Shown here: positions 54,879 through 63,796 of the stretch, one piece after another
Layout of the letters: each line of letters starts with the position of its first letter
How positions within the stretch are numbered: the first letter of the stretch is position 1
Assembly: GCF_900109365.1 (NCBI RefSeq)
Contig: NZ_FNZR01000002.1
Coordinates: 186,001-250,000 of the forward strand
Length of the DNA: 64,000 nt
Direction of reading: 5' to 3'
Source of the DNA: Parapedobacter koreensis
GTDB taxonomy: Bacteria; Bacteroidota; Bacteroidia; Sphingobacteriales; Sphingobacteriaceae
Notes under the pieces: model-generated
Database searches by the model: none
The model's input: only the letters and a program-made list of their open reading frames with translations
What the model was told of the DNA's origin: nothing
Program-made: the position numbers and the translations under genes

Positions 54879-54900
54879 TTAACTTTGGAATTTTCGGAAG

Positions 54901-54908
54901 CAAAAGTA
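54901..54908 (-). promoter_or_regulatory. -7 element of the lipid-pentose/GT-C gene run
   Basis: Minus-strand TACTTTTG matches TAnnTTTG, 22 nt before the first gene of the run. No other promoter-like site was seen inside the run. Confidence 0.5.
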
Positions 54909-55155
54909 GGCATAAATACCGAATCCGATGTGCGAAAACGGCCTCTACGTGTAGTTTTTCCACTACAAGCTGCATTTTTGCAGGGTTTGAAGCGTAGCCC
55001 AGGAAACAAGCCCCTACAATATCCATTCTGCGGATTTTGAGCATATTTGGGTTTCCTTCCCGCCAAATTCTTGCCGTTGTTCCCCGATAAAAGTCGGAGC
55101 TGGCCATTTCTTTTACTAATATTTTGCAGTAATTTGGCAGATATTTACAAACAAA

Positions 55156-55992
55156 ATGGCAGGTTTTAGGAATCCAAAATGGCTTACTAAATTTCAATTT
55201 TCCGTTGAGCGTTTTGAAGATATTACGGAAGAAACGTTTACCCAAGTCAACGCAAAGTTGGATAGTCTCTCCCATCCCGATCCGGTGGTGAGCATCGTCG
55301 TCATTGCATGGAATGAAGAGACCAATATTTTGAGGTGTATTTCAAGTTTAGCAGAAACGATTTCAGCCTATCCCTTGGAGATCATTGTAGTCAATAACAA
55401 CTCAACAGATAAAACACAACATACGATAGACCAACTGCATGTCCGCGCATTCATTGAATTGAAGCAAGGTGCCGGGCCAGCCAGGCAAAAGGGTCAGGTA
55501 CACGCCAAAGGCAAATATATCCTCACAGCGGACGCGGATTGCATCTATCCGCCCTATTGGGTAGACGAAATGGTTCATGTTTTGAAACAGCCCAAGGTTG
55601 TCTGTGTCTATGGCCGGTATTCCTTTATCGGGGAGGGCGGATTTCCCCGGTGGCAGTTGCTCGTCCTTGAAAAATTGAAAGATATCATGGCAGAGATCAG
55701 GCATTTCAGGCAACCTTATTTCAATTGTTTCGGAATAAGCATGGGTTACATCAAAGAATATGGCCTCAACATCGGATTCATTCAGGAAAACCGACGCGGA
55801 GAAGACGGGCAATTATGCCTTGATTTGATGAAATACGGCAAAATCAAACAGGTGAGATCAGCAAAGGCCCGCGTATGGACAGATATTCGCACGTTACAGA
55901 AGGAAGGAAATTTCGTAAATGTCATCTATAACCGTTTCATGGCGGATATCAAACGATTCAAATACAATTTTATACACCGAAAGTTGTCTTAG
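55156..55992 (+). CDS. Family 2 glycosyltransferase
   Basis: A 278-residue GT2 with SIVVIAWNEETNILRCI, VNNNSTDKT, GPARQKG and LTADADCIYPP (metal site) followed by GEDGQLCLDLM, an acceptor-side acidic block. It lacks membrane segments. The N-terminal 40 residues (WLTKFQFSVERFEDITEET) are an extension before the fold. It is divergent from the gluconate-dehydrogenase-like gene (277-nt gap, otherwise empty apart from the -7 box) and starts the run of two acyltransferase genes, 5 nt upstream of the first. Confidence 0.88.
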   Translation: MAGFRNPKWLTKFQFSVERFEDITEETFTQVNAKLDSLSHPDPVVSIVVIAWNEETNILRCISSLAETISAYPLEIIVVNNNSTDKTQHTIDQLHVRAFIELKQGAGPARQKGQVHAKGKYILTADADCIYPPYWVDEMVHVLKQPKVVCVYGRYSFIGEGGFPRWQLLVLEKLKDIMAEIRHFRQPYFNCFGISMGYIKEYGLNIGFIQENRRGEDGQLCLDLMKYGKIKQVRSAKARVWTDIRTLQKEGNFVNVIYNRFMADIKRFKYNFIHRKLS

Positions 55993-55997
55993 GAGCT

Positions 55998-57089
55998 ATG
56001 ACAAAAAATCATCAAAATCAAAAGCGTATACTTTGGATTGACTATGCAAAGTTTATCGGCATTAGCCTGGTGGTGTGTGCTCACCAGACCGACAGGGATG
56101 GTTGGTTTACCTTTATCTCGGCATTTACGCTACCCTTATTTTTCTTCTTGTCAGGCTATTTATTTTCCTTCAAAAAATTTGACAGCTATGCTTCTTTTCT
56201 AAAAGCTCGCACCAAGCAGCTACTCATCCCCTATTTTCTTTTAAACCTAATCGCTTATGCGCTTTGGCTAGTTTTCTTCAGGAAATTTGACGAAAATTTT
56301 GCGATCAGCCAACCTTCATACAGGCCATTCATTGGAATATTCTATGGCAACGGGCACGATAGCTGGCTGATACATTGTGTGGCCTCGTGGTTTATCATCT
56401 GTCTATTTACGTTGGAAAACATCTATTTCCTGCTATTTAGGAACGCAAAAGGCGCATTCCGGTTTATACTATTGGCCGGTATTTTTATCGTCTCCTTGCT
56501 GGATCAAAAATATGACCCGATAAGATGGCCTTGGGGTTTTAATCCAGCTATCATTGGTTTGATATTCTACGGAACCGCAAATATCCTCAAAGAAGAGACA
56601 CAACGAATCATGAATCTGCCCTTGCCCAGATTGATTGCGCTATCGGTGCCCTCCCTGCTTGTTGTATACTTCGTTTCTACAAGAAATTATGTAGATATGC
56701 TTGAAAGTACTTACGGCAATTTTTACCTGTTCATCATAGGCGCATTTTCAGGAATTTTATTTGCTTTGACATTAAGCCGTATGTTGGATATCGTATTGGG
56801 TCCTGTCTGGGTTTTCCAGTATCTAGCGCAAAACACATTGGTTATCCTTGCCTTCCACACCTTCCTGATAAGTCTTTCAAGGAATTTTATTGCATTGGCG
56901 TTTGATATTCCCAGTGCCGTCGTTATACATAGCAGGTACCTCAGCCTTATCGTTGTAGCAGCCACCTTGGCACTGTCATTACCGCTCATACATTTGTGCA
57001 ACAAATATTTGCCCATCATGGTTGGAAGGCCTTATAAGCCGAAACAACAGCTATTTAGGAGGCCCCAAGAAATTATCTCCCAATCCTAA
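55998..57089 (+). CDS. Acyltransferase family 3 protein, tandem copy 1
   Basis: A 363-residue polytopic acyltransferase-3 (OatA/NolL-like) protein with about ten transmembrane segments. The N-terminus LWIDYAKFIGISLVVCAH carries the catalytic His of the first helix loop, and FFLSGYLFSFKKF is the family's second signature. Such enzymes O-acetylate or O-acylate exported glycans. A clear AGGAG ribosome-binding site lies 3-7 nt before the ATG. It is followed after 27 nt by a very similar copy, so the locus carries two acyltransferases, possibly for different sugar positions. Confidence 0.9.
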   Translation: MTKNHQNQKRILWIDYAKFIGISLVVCAHQTDRDGWFTFISAFTLPLFFFLSGYLFSFKKFDSYASFLKARTKQLLIPYFLLNLIAYALWLVFFRKFDENFAISQPSYRPFIGIFYGNGHDSWLIHCVASWFIICLFTLENIYFLLFRNAKGAFRFILLAGIFIVSLLDQKYDPIRWPWGFNPAIIGLIFYGTANILKEETQRIMNLPLPRLIALSVPSLLVVYFVSTRNYVDMLESTYGNFYLFIIGAFSGILFALTLSRMLDIVLGPVWVFQYLAQNTLVILAFHTFLISLSRNFIALAFDIPSAVVIHSRYLSLIVVAATLALSLPLIHLCNKYLPIMVGRPYKPKQQLFRRPQEIISQS

Positions 57090-57116
57090 CATTCAATTCA
57101 ATATTTTATCAGGGTT

Positions 57117-58220
57117 ATGGCGAATACATCCGTTACCAAAAATTCAAAACGCATACTTTGGATTGATTATGCAAAGTTCATAGGCATCACCCTCGTCGTA
57201 TGTGCTCACCACACGGGCAGGGGGAATTGGTTTGCCTTCATCTCAGCGTTTGCCCTGCCTTTGTTTTTTTTCTTGTCGGGCTATCTGTTTTCCTTCAAAA
57301 AATTCGACAATTACACCGCGTTCTTGAAGGCTCGAACCAAGCAGTTACTTATTCCTTATTTTATCCTAAATTTTGTAACGTATATTCTTTGGTTGTTTTT
57401 CTTCAGAAGGTTTGATTACCATTATGTCATATCGGAGCCTTTATACACCCCATTTATCGGGATATTTTATGGCAATGGACACGAGGATTGGCTAATACAT
57501 AGCATTGCTTCCTGGTTTATTATTTGCCTGTTTGTCTTGGAAAATATTTATTTTCTTTTGTTCAGAAACGTGACTGGAGCACGGCGTTATGTGTTATTGG
57601 CAGGAATCCTTGCCGTTTGTTTCATTGATCAAAAGTATGATCCCATTAGGTGGCCATGGAGCTTAAATATCGCCATCATCGGGATAGTATTCTACGGCGT
57701 CGCGAACATGCTGAAAGAAAACGTCAATAAAATCATGGCGCTTTCTTTGCCAAAGCTAATAACGCTTTCGGCATGTTCCGGATTCCTACTGTACGTTATT
57801 TCTTCACGGAACTTCATAGACATGAACAAAAGCACGTATGACAGTTTTACCCTGTTTTTTATGGGTGCCTTTTCGGGAATCCTCTTCGCTTTGACATTGA
57901 GCCGGGTACTGGAAATGTTGTTGGGCCCCGTTTGGCTGTTCCAGTATTTAGCACAGAACACATTGGTCATCATTGCTTTCCATCTGATGGTCATGAGTGT
58001 TGTCAAAAAGGCCATTTCAATGGCTTTTCAGATCCCGGATGATTTGCTTACAGACAACCTGTATTTGAATTTTACGGTCGTGGCGGCGACGCTACTGCTC
58101 TCGTTGCCGATCATTTATATATGCAACAAATACCTCCCTGTGATGGTGGGAAGGCCCGCTAAACCGAAACAACGCGACGCCGCGGCGCCACAAGTCATCA
58201 GCAACTCGCAAACGGTTTGA
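57117..58220 (+). CDS. Acyltransferase family 3 protein, tandem copy 2
   Basis: A 367-residue protein highly similar to its upstream neighbour: LWIDYAKFIGITLVVCAHH, FFLSGYLFSFKKFDNY, ARTKQLLIPYF, PFIGIFYGNGHEDWL and ASWFIICLF are almost unchanged. The C-terminal quarter differs more. The pair is a tandem duplication that has diverged in loops, consistent with new acceptor or acyl preference. It converges on the GH-A lipoprotein gene with a 2-nt gap. Confidence 0.9.
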   Translation: MANTSVTKNSKRILWIDYAKFIGITLVVCAHHTGRGNWFAFISAFALPLFFFLSGYLFSFKKFDNYTAFLKARTKQLLIPYFILNFVTYILWLFFFRRFDYHYVISEPLYTPFIGIFYGNGHEDWLIHSIASWFIICLFVLENIYFLLFRNVTGARRYVLLAGILAVCFIDQKYDPIRWPWSLNIAIIGIVFYGVANMLKENVNKIMALSLPKLITLSACSGFLLYVISSRNFIDMNKSTYDSFTLFFMGAFSGILFALTLSRVLEMLLGPVWLFQYLAQNTLVIIAFHLMVMSVVKKAISMAFQIPDDLLTDNLYLNFTVVAATLLLSLPIIYICNKYLPVMVGRPAKPKQRDAAAPQVISNSQTV

Positions 58221-58222
58221 AC

Positions 58223-59827
58223 TTAAAGCCCGGGCACACCGATTGGTTCCACGAACACGGGCGTTTCAGTGACGTGGATTTTTAGTTTTCCGGCGACGAC
58301 GTCTTCAATGCGCACAGCCATTTTGTCTTGGCCTACTTGCAAGGTATATATCTTCACTTTTTCCGCCTCGGGCATTTCCAGTTCATGGTCTACTTCCCTA
58401 CCCTGCTCGTCCGGCACCATCAATACATACATCCTTTTATCATCCAATGCATAGACATCCACGATTGGATCGCTGTTCAGCGTGTGCAAGTATGCATATT
58501 CACCCATCAATTCGTTTGCTTGCAAGAAATAATCTGCAGCGGGCTTCCTTTCCGACCCCTGCACAAAACCGGAAGATGAAAATTGGATTGAACTGCGGAT
58601 GTCCACATCATTCAGCATATAAAAATGCAACCGCTTAATTCCATGTCTGGCATAAAGTAGGCTTGAACGCAGCGACCAATCCGCATGGGTAATCAACGGG
58701 CTTTTATCCTTTATTTTCAGCGTTCTTAAAGGACTCTTTTTATTCACGTCGTATCCCAGTTCCGTTATCCAAACGGGTGTCCCATTGGCCTCTTCCTTAG
58801 CCAGGCTTACTACCTTTATCGCCGCTTCAGCAGCACTGGATCGTTCGGGAGCCCTGCCACGGGTGCCCTTCGCAAACAAATCTTCATTCGAAAAAGAATA
58901 ATGGTGGTAATTAATCACATCAAAACATAAATTTACCGTGCCATCTTCCTTTAACCCCCGATTCACACGGCACCATTCGATCATTTTCGAAAGGTAATCC
59001 ACGTCGCCTTTCGTCAATCCCCCCATGACCACCTGCATTTCCGGATCGGCATTCTTCACCCCTACACCGGGGCCTAATTGGCCAAGATGCCCATCATAAA
59101 ATGCGGAAAGATTGGCTGCATATTCTTCGGCTGTCTGATGTGCATTTTCGCCTTTCCATGTCCTATCGGGTTCATTATTGCATTCGATATACGTTACCAG
59201 GCCCAGCCCGATTTTCCGCTGGTTGGGGCTCCATGCCGGATCGGGCGATACAGAGACCAAGCCAGTGTCTACCTGCGCATTGTGGCCATACCGTGCGGCA
59301 AACTGAAATCCCAATTTGGCAAATTGCCTATATGAAGCCGGATCCGCCTTATCCTGCCCATAGGGCAAAGGCGCGTTCTCATAATCGTCTTCGCCTTCGG
59401 GATACGTGGCCCGCAGCCAGTCCGGTATTGTTTTGAGGCAAACCAGTACAGGGATGCCATTGGTTTTGCACCATTGGTAAATATCATCATACCCCCAGTT
59501 GCCGTTTAAAGACGGTTGATAAGCGTATACGTTTTCTTCCGTCTCTATTCGATTCCAATCCAGGTAATGCCTGAATCCGCCAAACGGCTTTATTAATGCG
59601 GTTTTTTCCGCATCGATTTCATTATTTTCATTCAAAAACTCCCACTCAAAGCCATTGATTCCCAGCATATCTTTGAATTTGATACTGCTGATGGTATCAG
59701 CAGCTGGTGGAGCAACATAATCCGTATCTATCGGCGTCCCCTTCCGTTCCGAGCATTGTATATGATAAATGCCAAAGCACAATGCCAGCAATGCGCTGCT
59801 CATCCGATTTAAGCGAAAAATTTCCAT
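58223..59827 (-). CDS. Clan GH-A-type glycoside hydrolase-like lipoprotein
   Basis: A 534-residue lipoprotein: signal ending FGIYHIQC, then a linker. A TIM-barrel-type domain follows (GGFRHYLDWNRIE, PVLVCLKTIPDWLRAT). IECNNEPDRTW shows the NEP motif with the acid/base Glu, and WITELGYD the likely nucleophile Glu, both diagnostic of clan GH-A. A C-terminal beta-rich domain (from about residue 440) is usual for GH39-like enzymes. The exact GH family is uncertain. It probably trims or turns over the locus's own glycan at the cell surface. Alternative start at Met9. Confidence 0.82.
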   Translation of the reverse strand: MEIFRLNRMSSALLALCFGIYHIQCSERKGTPIDTDYVAPPAADTISSIKFKDMLGINGFEWEFLNENNEIDAEKTALIKPFGGFRHYLDWNRIETEENVYAYQPSLNGNWGYDDIYQWCKTNGIPVLVCLKTIPDWLRATYPEGEDDYENAPLPYGQDKADPASYRQFAKLGFQFAARYGHNAQVDTGLVSVSPDPAWSPNQRKIGLGLVTYIECNNEPDRTWKGENAHQTAEEYAANLSAFYDGHLGQLGPGVGVKNADPEMQVVMGGLTKGDVDYLSKMIEWCRVNRGLKEDGTVNLCFDVINYHHYSFSNEDLFAKGTRGRAPERSSAAEAAIKVVSLAKEEANGTPVWITELGYDVNKKSPLRTLKIKDKSPLITHADWSLRSSLLYARHGIKRLHFYMLNDVDIRSSIQFSSSGFVQGSERKPAADYFLQANELMGEYAYLHTLNSDPIVDVYALDDKRMYVLMVPDEQGREVDHELEMPEAEKVKIYTLQVGQDKMAVRIEDVVAGKLKIHVTETPVFVEPIGVPGL

Positions 59828-59855
59828 AGGATGCTCCTTTCTTTTTATGGGCTAA

Positions 59856-61010
59856 TCAACTGCGGGCATGTTTTGTCGCCACAGAACGTTTATTCGCACT
59901 CCTTGCATGTAAAAGTGCCCTAAACTGGTGGAATACAAAAAACGGTATTCTTGCCAGGGATTGATATATTGCTTTGTTGGTCGGGTAATTCCATAAAGCC
60001 ACGAAAAACCCGAGTATGAATAACGATAAGGCTGCCAGCCAGACCAGTCCACTGATAGGGCTTAGGAAGAAACTTGCCAGCATGCACACCACCGATAAGG
60101 ACAGGAAAATAAACAGCGGCGGCCGCAGTAAAATAAAACCAAACAAGAGTTGGTTTAAGCTGCGGTTTACTATTCCCTTGGACAAAATCAGGAATCCATA
60201 ACGAAGGTACTTAAACCATGTGTTTATCCAGCGCGCACGCTGATTGACCAACTGATCGGCATAAGCCGTCTTTCCGTCATACACAATGGCTTCCCCGTTA
60301 AAACTGATTCGATACCCCCTCAGTACCAGTTCTGCCTGCAGTACTTTGTCAAACCCAGCCCCTTTTACATCAACGGCAGCCATACAGTCGACATACAACG
60401 CCGTTTTCATCGCCATTCCCGATCCGGCCAACGTAGCTGACGACCCCAAATGAAAGAGTACCTCGCCATCATAAAAATGATAGTAAATGTCCCTTGCGGC
60501 ATCCAATGCAGCATAGTGTGTATTCGTATTCTTTGCAACCCGCAATCCCTGCACCACGTCATAGCCACTATCGAAAGATCGGTTGCATTCATTCAGAAAC
60601 TCCGGATGCACCATGTTGTCACTGTCAATGATGGCAAATACTTCATGCGCCCTTATAAACCGATGTATCGCATAGAAATGGGAACCGACGTTACTGGCTA
60701 ATGTTTTTTCCGGTCTCAAGATGACTACCCGGGGGTCGCTGAATTGGAGATCCGTAACATCGCATTTGTCTGCCACGACATAAATCACATAATTATCGTA
60801 GTTGAGATTCAGCAATGAATTAACCACCTGGGGGAGAAACTTGGTTTCTTCATAGGCTGTAACAATCAAGCCGTAGTCATAAGCTTGTTTTCTTACGGTA
60901 GCTATTCTGCTTTTTGTCCGCTTCTTGAGTCTAAACAGCAAAAAAAAGAACAACGGCACCATGAGATGGTATCCGATAAACACCTGAAAAAGTAACCATA
61001 AAAATTCCAT
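59856..61010 (-). CDS. Membrane-embedded processive GT2 (cellulose/hyaluronan-synthase-like)
   Basis: A 384-residue GT2 with an N-terminal membrane segment, then LIVTAYEET, VVADKCDV, IIDSDNMV (DxD), GAGFDKVLQAEL and the QxxRW motif QRARWINTW, the hallmark of processive beta-glycosyltransferases. Three to four hydrophobic segments follow, and a Lys/Arg/His-rich tail ends the protein. It may polymerise or extend the glycan backbone (inference). It lies 27 nt from the downstream GT4 gene's end and 28 nt before the GH-A lipoprotein gene, so all run in one minus-strand unit. Confidence 0.88.
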   Translation of the reverse strand: MEFLWLLFQVFIGYHLMVPLFFFLLFRLKKRTKSRIATVRKQAYDYGLIVTAYEETKFLPQVVNSLLNLNYDNYVIYVVADKCDVTDLQFSDPRVVILRPEKTLASNVGSHFYAIHRFIRAHEVFAIIDSDNMVHPEFLNECNRSFDSGYDVVQGLRVAKNTNTHYAALDAARDIYYHFYDGEVLFHLGSSATLAGSGMAMKTALYVDCMAAVDVKGAGFDKVLQAELVLRGYRISFNGEAIVYDGKTAYADQLVNQRARWINTWFKYLRYGFLILSKGIVNRSLNQLLFGFILLRPPLFIFLSLSVVCMLASFFLSPISGLVWLAALSLFILGFFVALWNYPTNKAIYQSLARIPFFVFHQFRALLHARSANKRSVATKHARS

Positions 61011-61037
61011 AAGCCAATACGTTAAAAAGATGCACGC

Positions 61038-62237
61038 TTATGCGTCGGCTAAGCGTGCCGCTATTCTACTATACATTTCACCCACCGAATTTTCCCAGGT
61101 GTGGGAAGCTGCAAACGCCTTCCTTGCCGTCCTGGTTGCCTCGTTGTCTTCCGCAAATGCTTTGGCTATGCATGCAATATAGCCTTCTTTGCTGGCGGTC
61201 AGGTATACAAAATCCTTGAAAATATCCATGGTCTCTGTGGCCGTAGCCACAACAGGCTTGCCTAACGCGAGGTATTCATCAATCTTCCGTGGATAGTTGC
61301 CCACCGTAATGGCATTTACCAGTTGTGGATTGATGCACACATCAAACGCATTGATGTAAGCAGGAAGATCCTGTACGGGCTTTTTTCCAAGAAAATGTAC
61401 GTTTTTCAGTTGATGCAACGGGCTCGATAGGAACGCATCATCTTCGGGTCCCACCAATACAACAGCGCAATCCGGAAAATGCTCCGCGATATGCGCGATA
61501 ATGCCAATATCCAACCGGTTGCTATCCAATGATCCCACATAGCCAATGATAGGCGAAGTGATGCCGCGGAAGTCATCACCACTTCGATTCGCTGGAACTT
61601 CAGCCATAAAATCAATATCACAACCTTGCCCAACGTAATATGACCGGGCGTTATATCGGTTGCAATAGTTTCTTAAATACATGGAATTGCTAAAGCACAG
61701 GTCGCTTTTTGCTATCAGCAAAGGCTCCAGCCGCTCACCTTGCCGTCTCCAGTATTCAACGCCCAGCATGTAATCGCGGGAATAGTAAATGCTAAGCTTA
61801 GGCCTAAGCAGTTCCTTTAAATAAAACGCTTTGAACATTTCATTGTCATTGAACAGGATGACGTCCCCGAATCCCAATGACCGGATCGCTGAATGAATTG
61901 AATTGGCGAATAACCTGTTGTTCCGCTTATTCAGTCGGTCATACAGCTTAGGAAATTTTATCCAATTAATGGACTCGACTAAACAATCGGGATATAAGTT
62001 CCATAAATTTTCATTTATCCGGATAAGCCCATCAGCTTTTCCTTTGATAATGGCTATGCGTTTCTGGACATGGGGATCCTTCCGGTTTCGCCACAACGTT
62101 ATCCTATCCAGGGGGGAATTTACATACAATACCCGGTGATGTTTGCTCAGCTCCAGCGCAATATTCTTGCAGTTGCTGCCGATATCCGTATCCCAAGGCT
62201 GCTGGCCGACGATGATGAAATGTTGCTGGTTAGTCAT
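61038..62237 (-). CDS. GT4/GT1-type glycosyltransferase (GT-B fold)
   Basis: A 399-residue enzyme with a GT-B layout: FIIVGQQPWDTDIGSNC at the N-terminus, IGYVGSLDSNRLDIGIIA as the linker to the second Rossmann domain, and VHFLGKKPVQDLPAYINAFDVCINP and YPRKIDEYLALGKPVVAT as the E-x7-E-like donor-binding block. The acceptor and sugar are unknown. The gene is 9 nt after the GT2 gene at 62247 and 27 nt before the processive GT2 gene. Confidence 0.9.
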   Translation of the reverse strand: MTNQQHFIIVGQQPWDTDIGSNCKNIALELSKHHRVLYVNSPLDRITLWRNRKDPHVQKRIAIIKGKADGLIRINENLWNLYPDCLVESINWIKFPKLYDRLNKRNNRLFANSIHSAIRSLGFGDVILFNDNEMFKAFYLKELLRPKLSIYYSRDYMLGVEYWRRQGERLEPLLIAKSDLCFSNSMYLRNYCNRYNARSYYVGQGCDIDFMAEVPANRSGDDFRGITSPIIGYVGSLDSNRLDIGIIAHIAEHFPDCAVVLVGPEDDAFLSSPLHQLKNVHFLGKKPVQDLPAYINAFDVCINPQLVNAITVGNYPRKIDEYLALGKPVVATATETMDIFKDFVYLTASKEGYIACIAKAFAEDNEATRTARKAFAASHTWENSVGEMYSRIAARLADA

Positions 62238-62246
62238 AGGAGCATA

Positions 62247-63038
62247 TCATGACAGCCATAATGGCCTACCGGATAAATAACCAAAATAATAATTGAGATA
62301 CCGGTATATTGTCCTGATGAACACAATAAACACATTGCTGCTGTTCCGGAAAAAACCCCTTTTCATCGTGCTGGGTTCCACCGCCGTATTGGCTTGTTCG
62401 AATACACCTTTATAGTCGTTAAAGAAGAAAGCTTTGCCACTATTCCTCAAAAAGGACATCATCATGATAAATTCCGTTTTGTCGCCGGACAGTCCTTCAG
62501 GGTAGCGCCCGAATTTATCGGTGAATGTACTCCTCCGCAGGTGCGGGTGATCGCTGTAATAAGGGAATTTATCCAGTCCGGGGCTCCACAACTTAAATAC
62601 CATCTCCGAAAAACCATTTTTGTCTGGCTTAAGGAACGGGTAATTTACATAAGCATAAAACCGAACCATGTCGAAATCTGCCCGCTCTTCAAGAAGTTTC
62701 CTGCCGTTTTGCAGGTGTAAGCAGCTGCCATCAAGCGCGATGAAGTCTTCCTGCACATAAAGGGTATAAGGTGTTTTGACAGCATCCTGCCCTTTATTCA
62801 TGTTGCTTCCCAGCCCGCCATTTTGTTTGGCGGAAACAAGTGTAAAGTCAAAATTTGCACGTAGTTTTTCGATGAACCGCAAATGCTCCTCATTGCTGCA
62901 ATCATCAGAGACGATGATCTCCCTGAAAAAACAGCCCTGCCGTTCGAATGACACGAAGAGCCTTTCCAGGGATTTGCTCCGGTTATAATGGGTTACCAAA
63001 AGCGATACATCTTCAAAATAATGTCTGGTGTTCATCAC
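62247..63038 (-). CDS. Family 2 glycosyltransferase, paralogue of the 41866-42657 product
   Basis: A 263-residue GT2 with LLVTHYNRSKSLERLF, VSDDCSNEEH, GGLGSNMNKGQDAVKT, YVQEDF and SDHPHLRRSTF. Each block has its counterpart in the 41866-42657 product, about 20 kb away and on the other strand. Length is equal. They are probably ancient duplicates of one transferase used at two steps of one glycan. Met1 and Met2 are both possible starts. Confidence 0.88.
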   Translation of the reverse strand: MMNTRHYFEDVSLLVTHYNRSKSLERLFVSFERQGCFFREIIVSDDCSNEEHLRFIEKLRANFDFTLVSAKQNGGLGSNMNKGQDAVKTPYTLYVQEDFIALDGSCLHLQNGRKLLEERADFDMVRFYAYVNYPFLKPDKNGFSEMVFKLWSPGLDKFPYYSDHPHLRRSTFTDKFGRYPEGLSGDKTEFIMMMSFLRNSGKAFFFNDYKGVFEQANTAVEPSTMKRGFFRNSSNVFIVFIRTIYRYLNYYFGYLSGRPLWLS

Positions 63039-63062
63039 TAAGCCATAGTTTTCAGCAAATTG

Positions 63063-63677
63063 TCAAAGCCTTTCCCAACGCTGTGTTTCGAAATTAAAGC
63101 GCTTGATCACTTTCGCAGGATTTCCTACCGCCACGGAAAAAGCCGGCACATCCTTTGTAACCACGCTACCGGCACCGATCACAGCTTGTTTTCCGATGGT
63201 GACACCACTGGTAACCACGCTATTGGCACCGATCCAGACACCGTCCGAAATGGTAATCTGCCGGCAGACCACACCTTGTTCTTTTGGTGGGATACTGGTG
63301 TCTTCGTATCCGTGATTAAGACCGGATACCACCACATGCTGCGCAAGCATGACGTCATTCCCTATGGAAACAGGGCCTATAATGACATTGCCCAAACCGA
63401 TGATTGTTTTGTCGCCTATATGGACATCACCTACCCCGTTATTGATGGTTGCAAAATCTTCTATAATTGAAGCCCGCCCCAACGTAAACGCATTGAAGGG
63501 GAATACATCCATCCGTACCCGGCGCCTTATTTTTGCGCGTTTTCCTCTTTTATGTTTTAACGGATTGAGAAACAGCCTAACCCAGAGTCTCGGTTTATTG
63601 TCATTGATTGGCATCAGCATCCATAACGCAACTTTCTTTGTTCTTGGATTGGATTTGACAAAAGATGAGATAGACAT
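63063..63677 (-). CDS. Hexapeptide-repeat (LbH) acetyltransferase
   Basis: A 204-residue acyl-CoA-dependent transferase with a left-handed beta-helix: repeated hexapeptides from IIEDFATINNGVGDVHIGD to VTSGVTIGKQAVIGAGSVVT, and AVGNPAKVIKRF as the usual C-terminal end. The likely catalytic His lies in SGLNHGYED. Such enzymes O-acetylate sugars of surface glycans in the cytoplasm, complementing the membrane acyltransferases of this locus. It starts 2 nt after a 33-codon ORF. Confidence 0.92.
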   Translation of the reverse strand: MSISSFVKSNPRTKKVALWMLMPINDNKPRLWVRLFLNPLKHKRGKRAKIRRRVRMDVFPFNAFTLGRASIIEDFATINNGVGDVHIGDKTIIGLGNVIIGPVSIGNDVMLAQHVVVSGLNHGYEDTSIPPKEQGVVCRQITISDGVWIGANSVVTSGVTIGKQAVIGAGSVVTKDVPAFSVAVGNPAKVIKRFNFETQRWERL

Positions 63678-63679
63678 CG

Positions 63680-63781
63680 TTAATAATTCTTCTGCCGCTG
63701 TTTTTCCATCGTTCTATAGCCGATAATAAAACCCAGTGTAAAACAAATCAAAATCGGTAAAGCAAATATTTCGTAAGGCAT
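63680..63781 (-). CDS. Predicted 33-residue single-pass membrane peptide
   Basis: An ATG-to-TAA frame lies exactly between the O-antigen-ligase-like gene (15 nt after its stop) and the acetyltransferase gene (2 nt before its ATG). The peptide begins MPYEIFALPILICFTLGFII, one hydrophobic helix, and ends in the basic tail YRTMEKQRQKNY. Tight packing in the operon and helix-plus-basic-tail layout favour a real small protein. No family is recognised. Confidence 0.5.
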   Translation of the reverse strand: MPYEIFALPILICFTLGFIIGYRTMEKQRQKNY

Positions 63782-63796
63782 ATGACTAGTATTTAT

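Noticed and set aside
54871-55275. 134-codon minus-strand frame between the subunit-3 gene and the GT2 gene
   Set aside because: It overlaps the start of the GT2 gene by 120 nt, has no family, and would cross the -7 element of the run.
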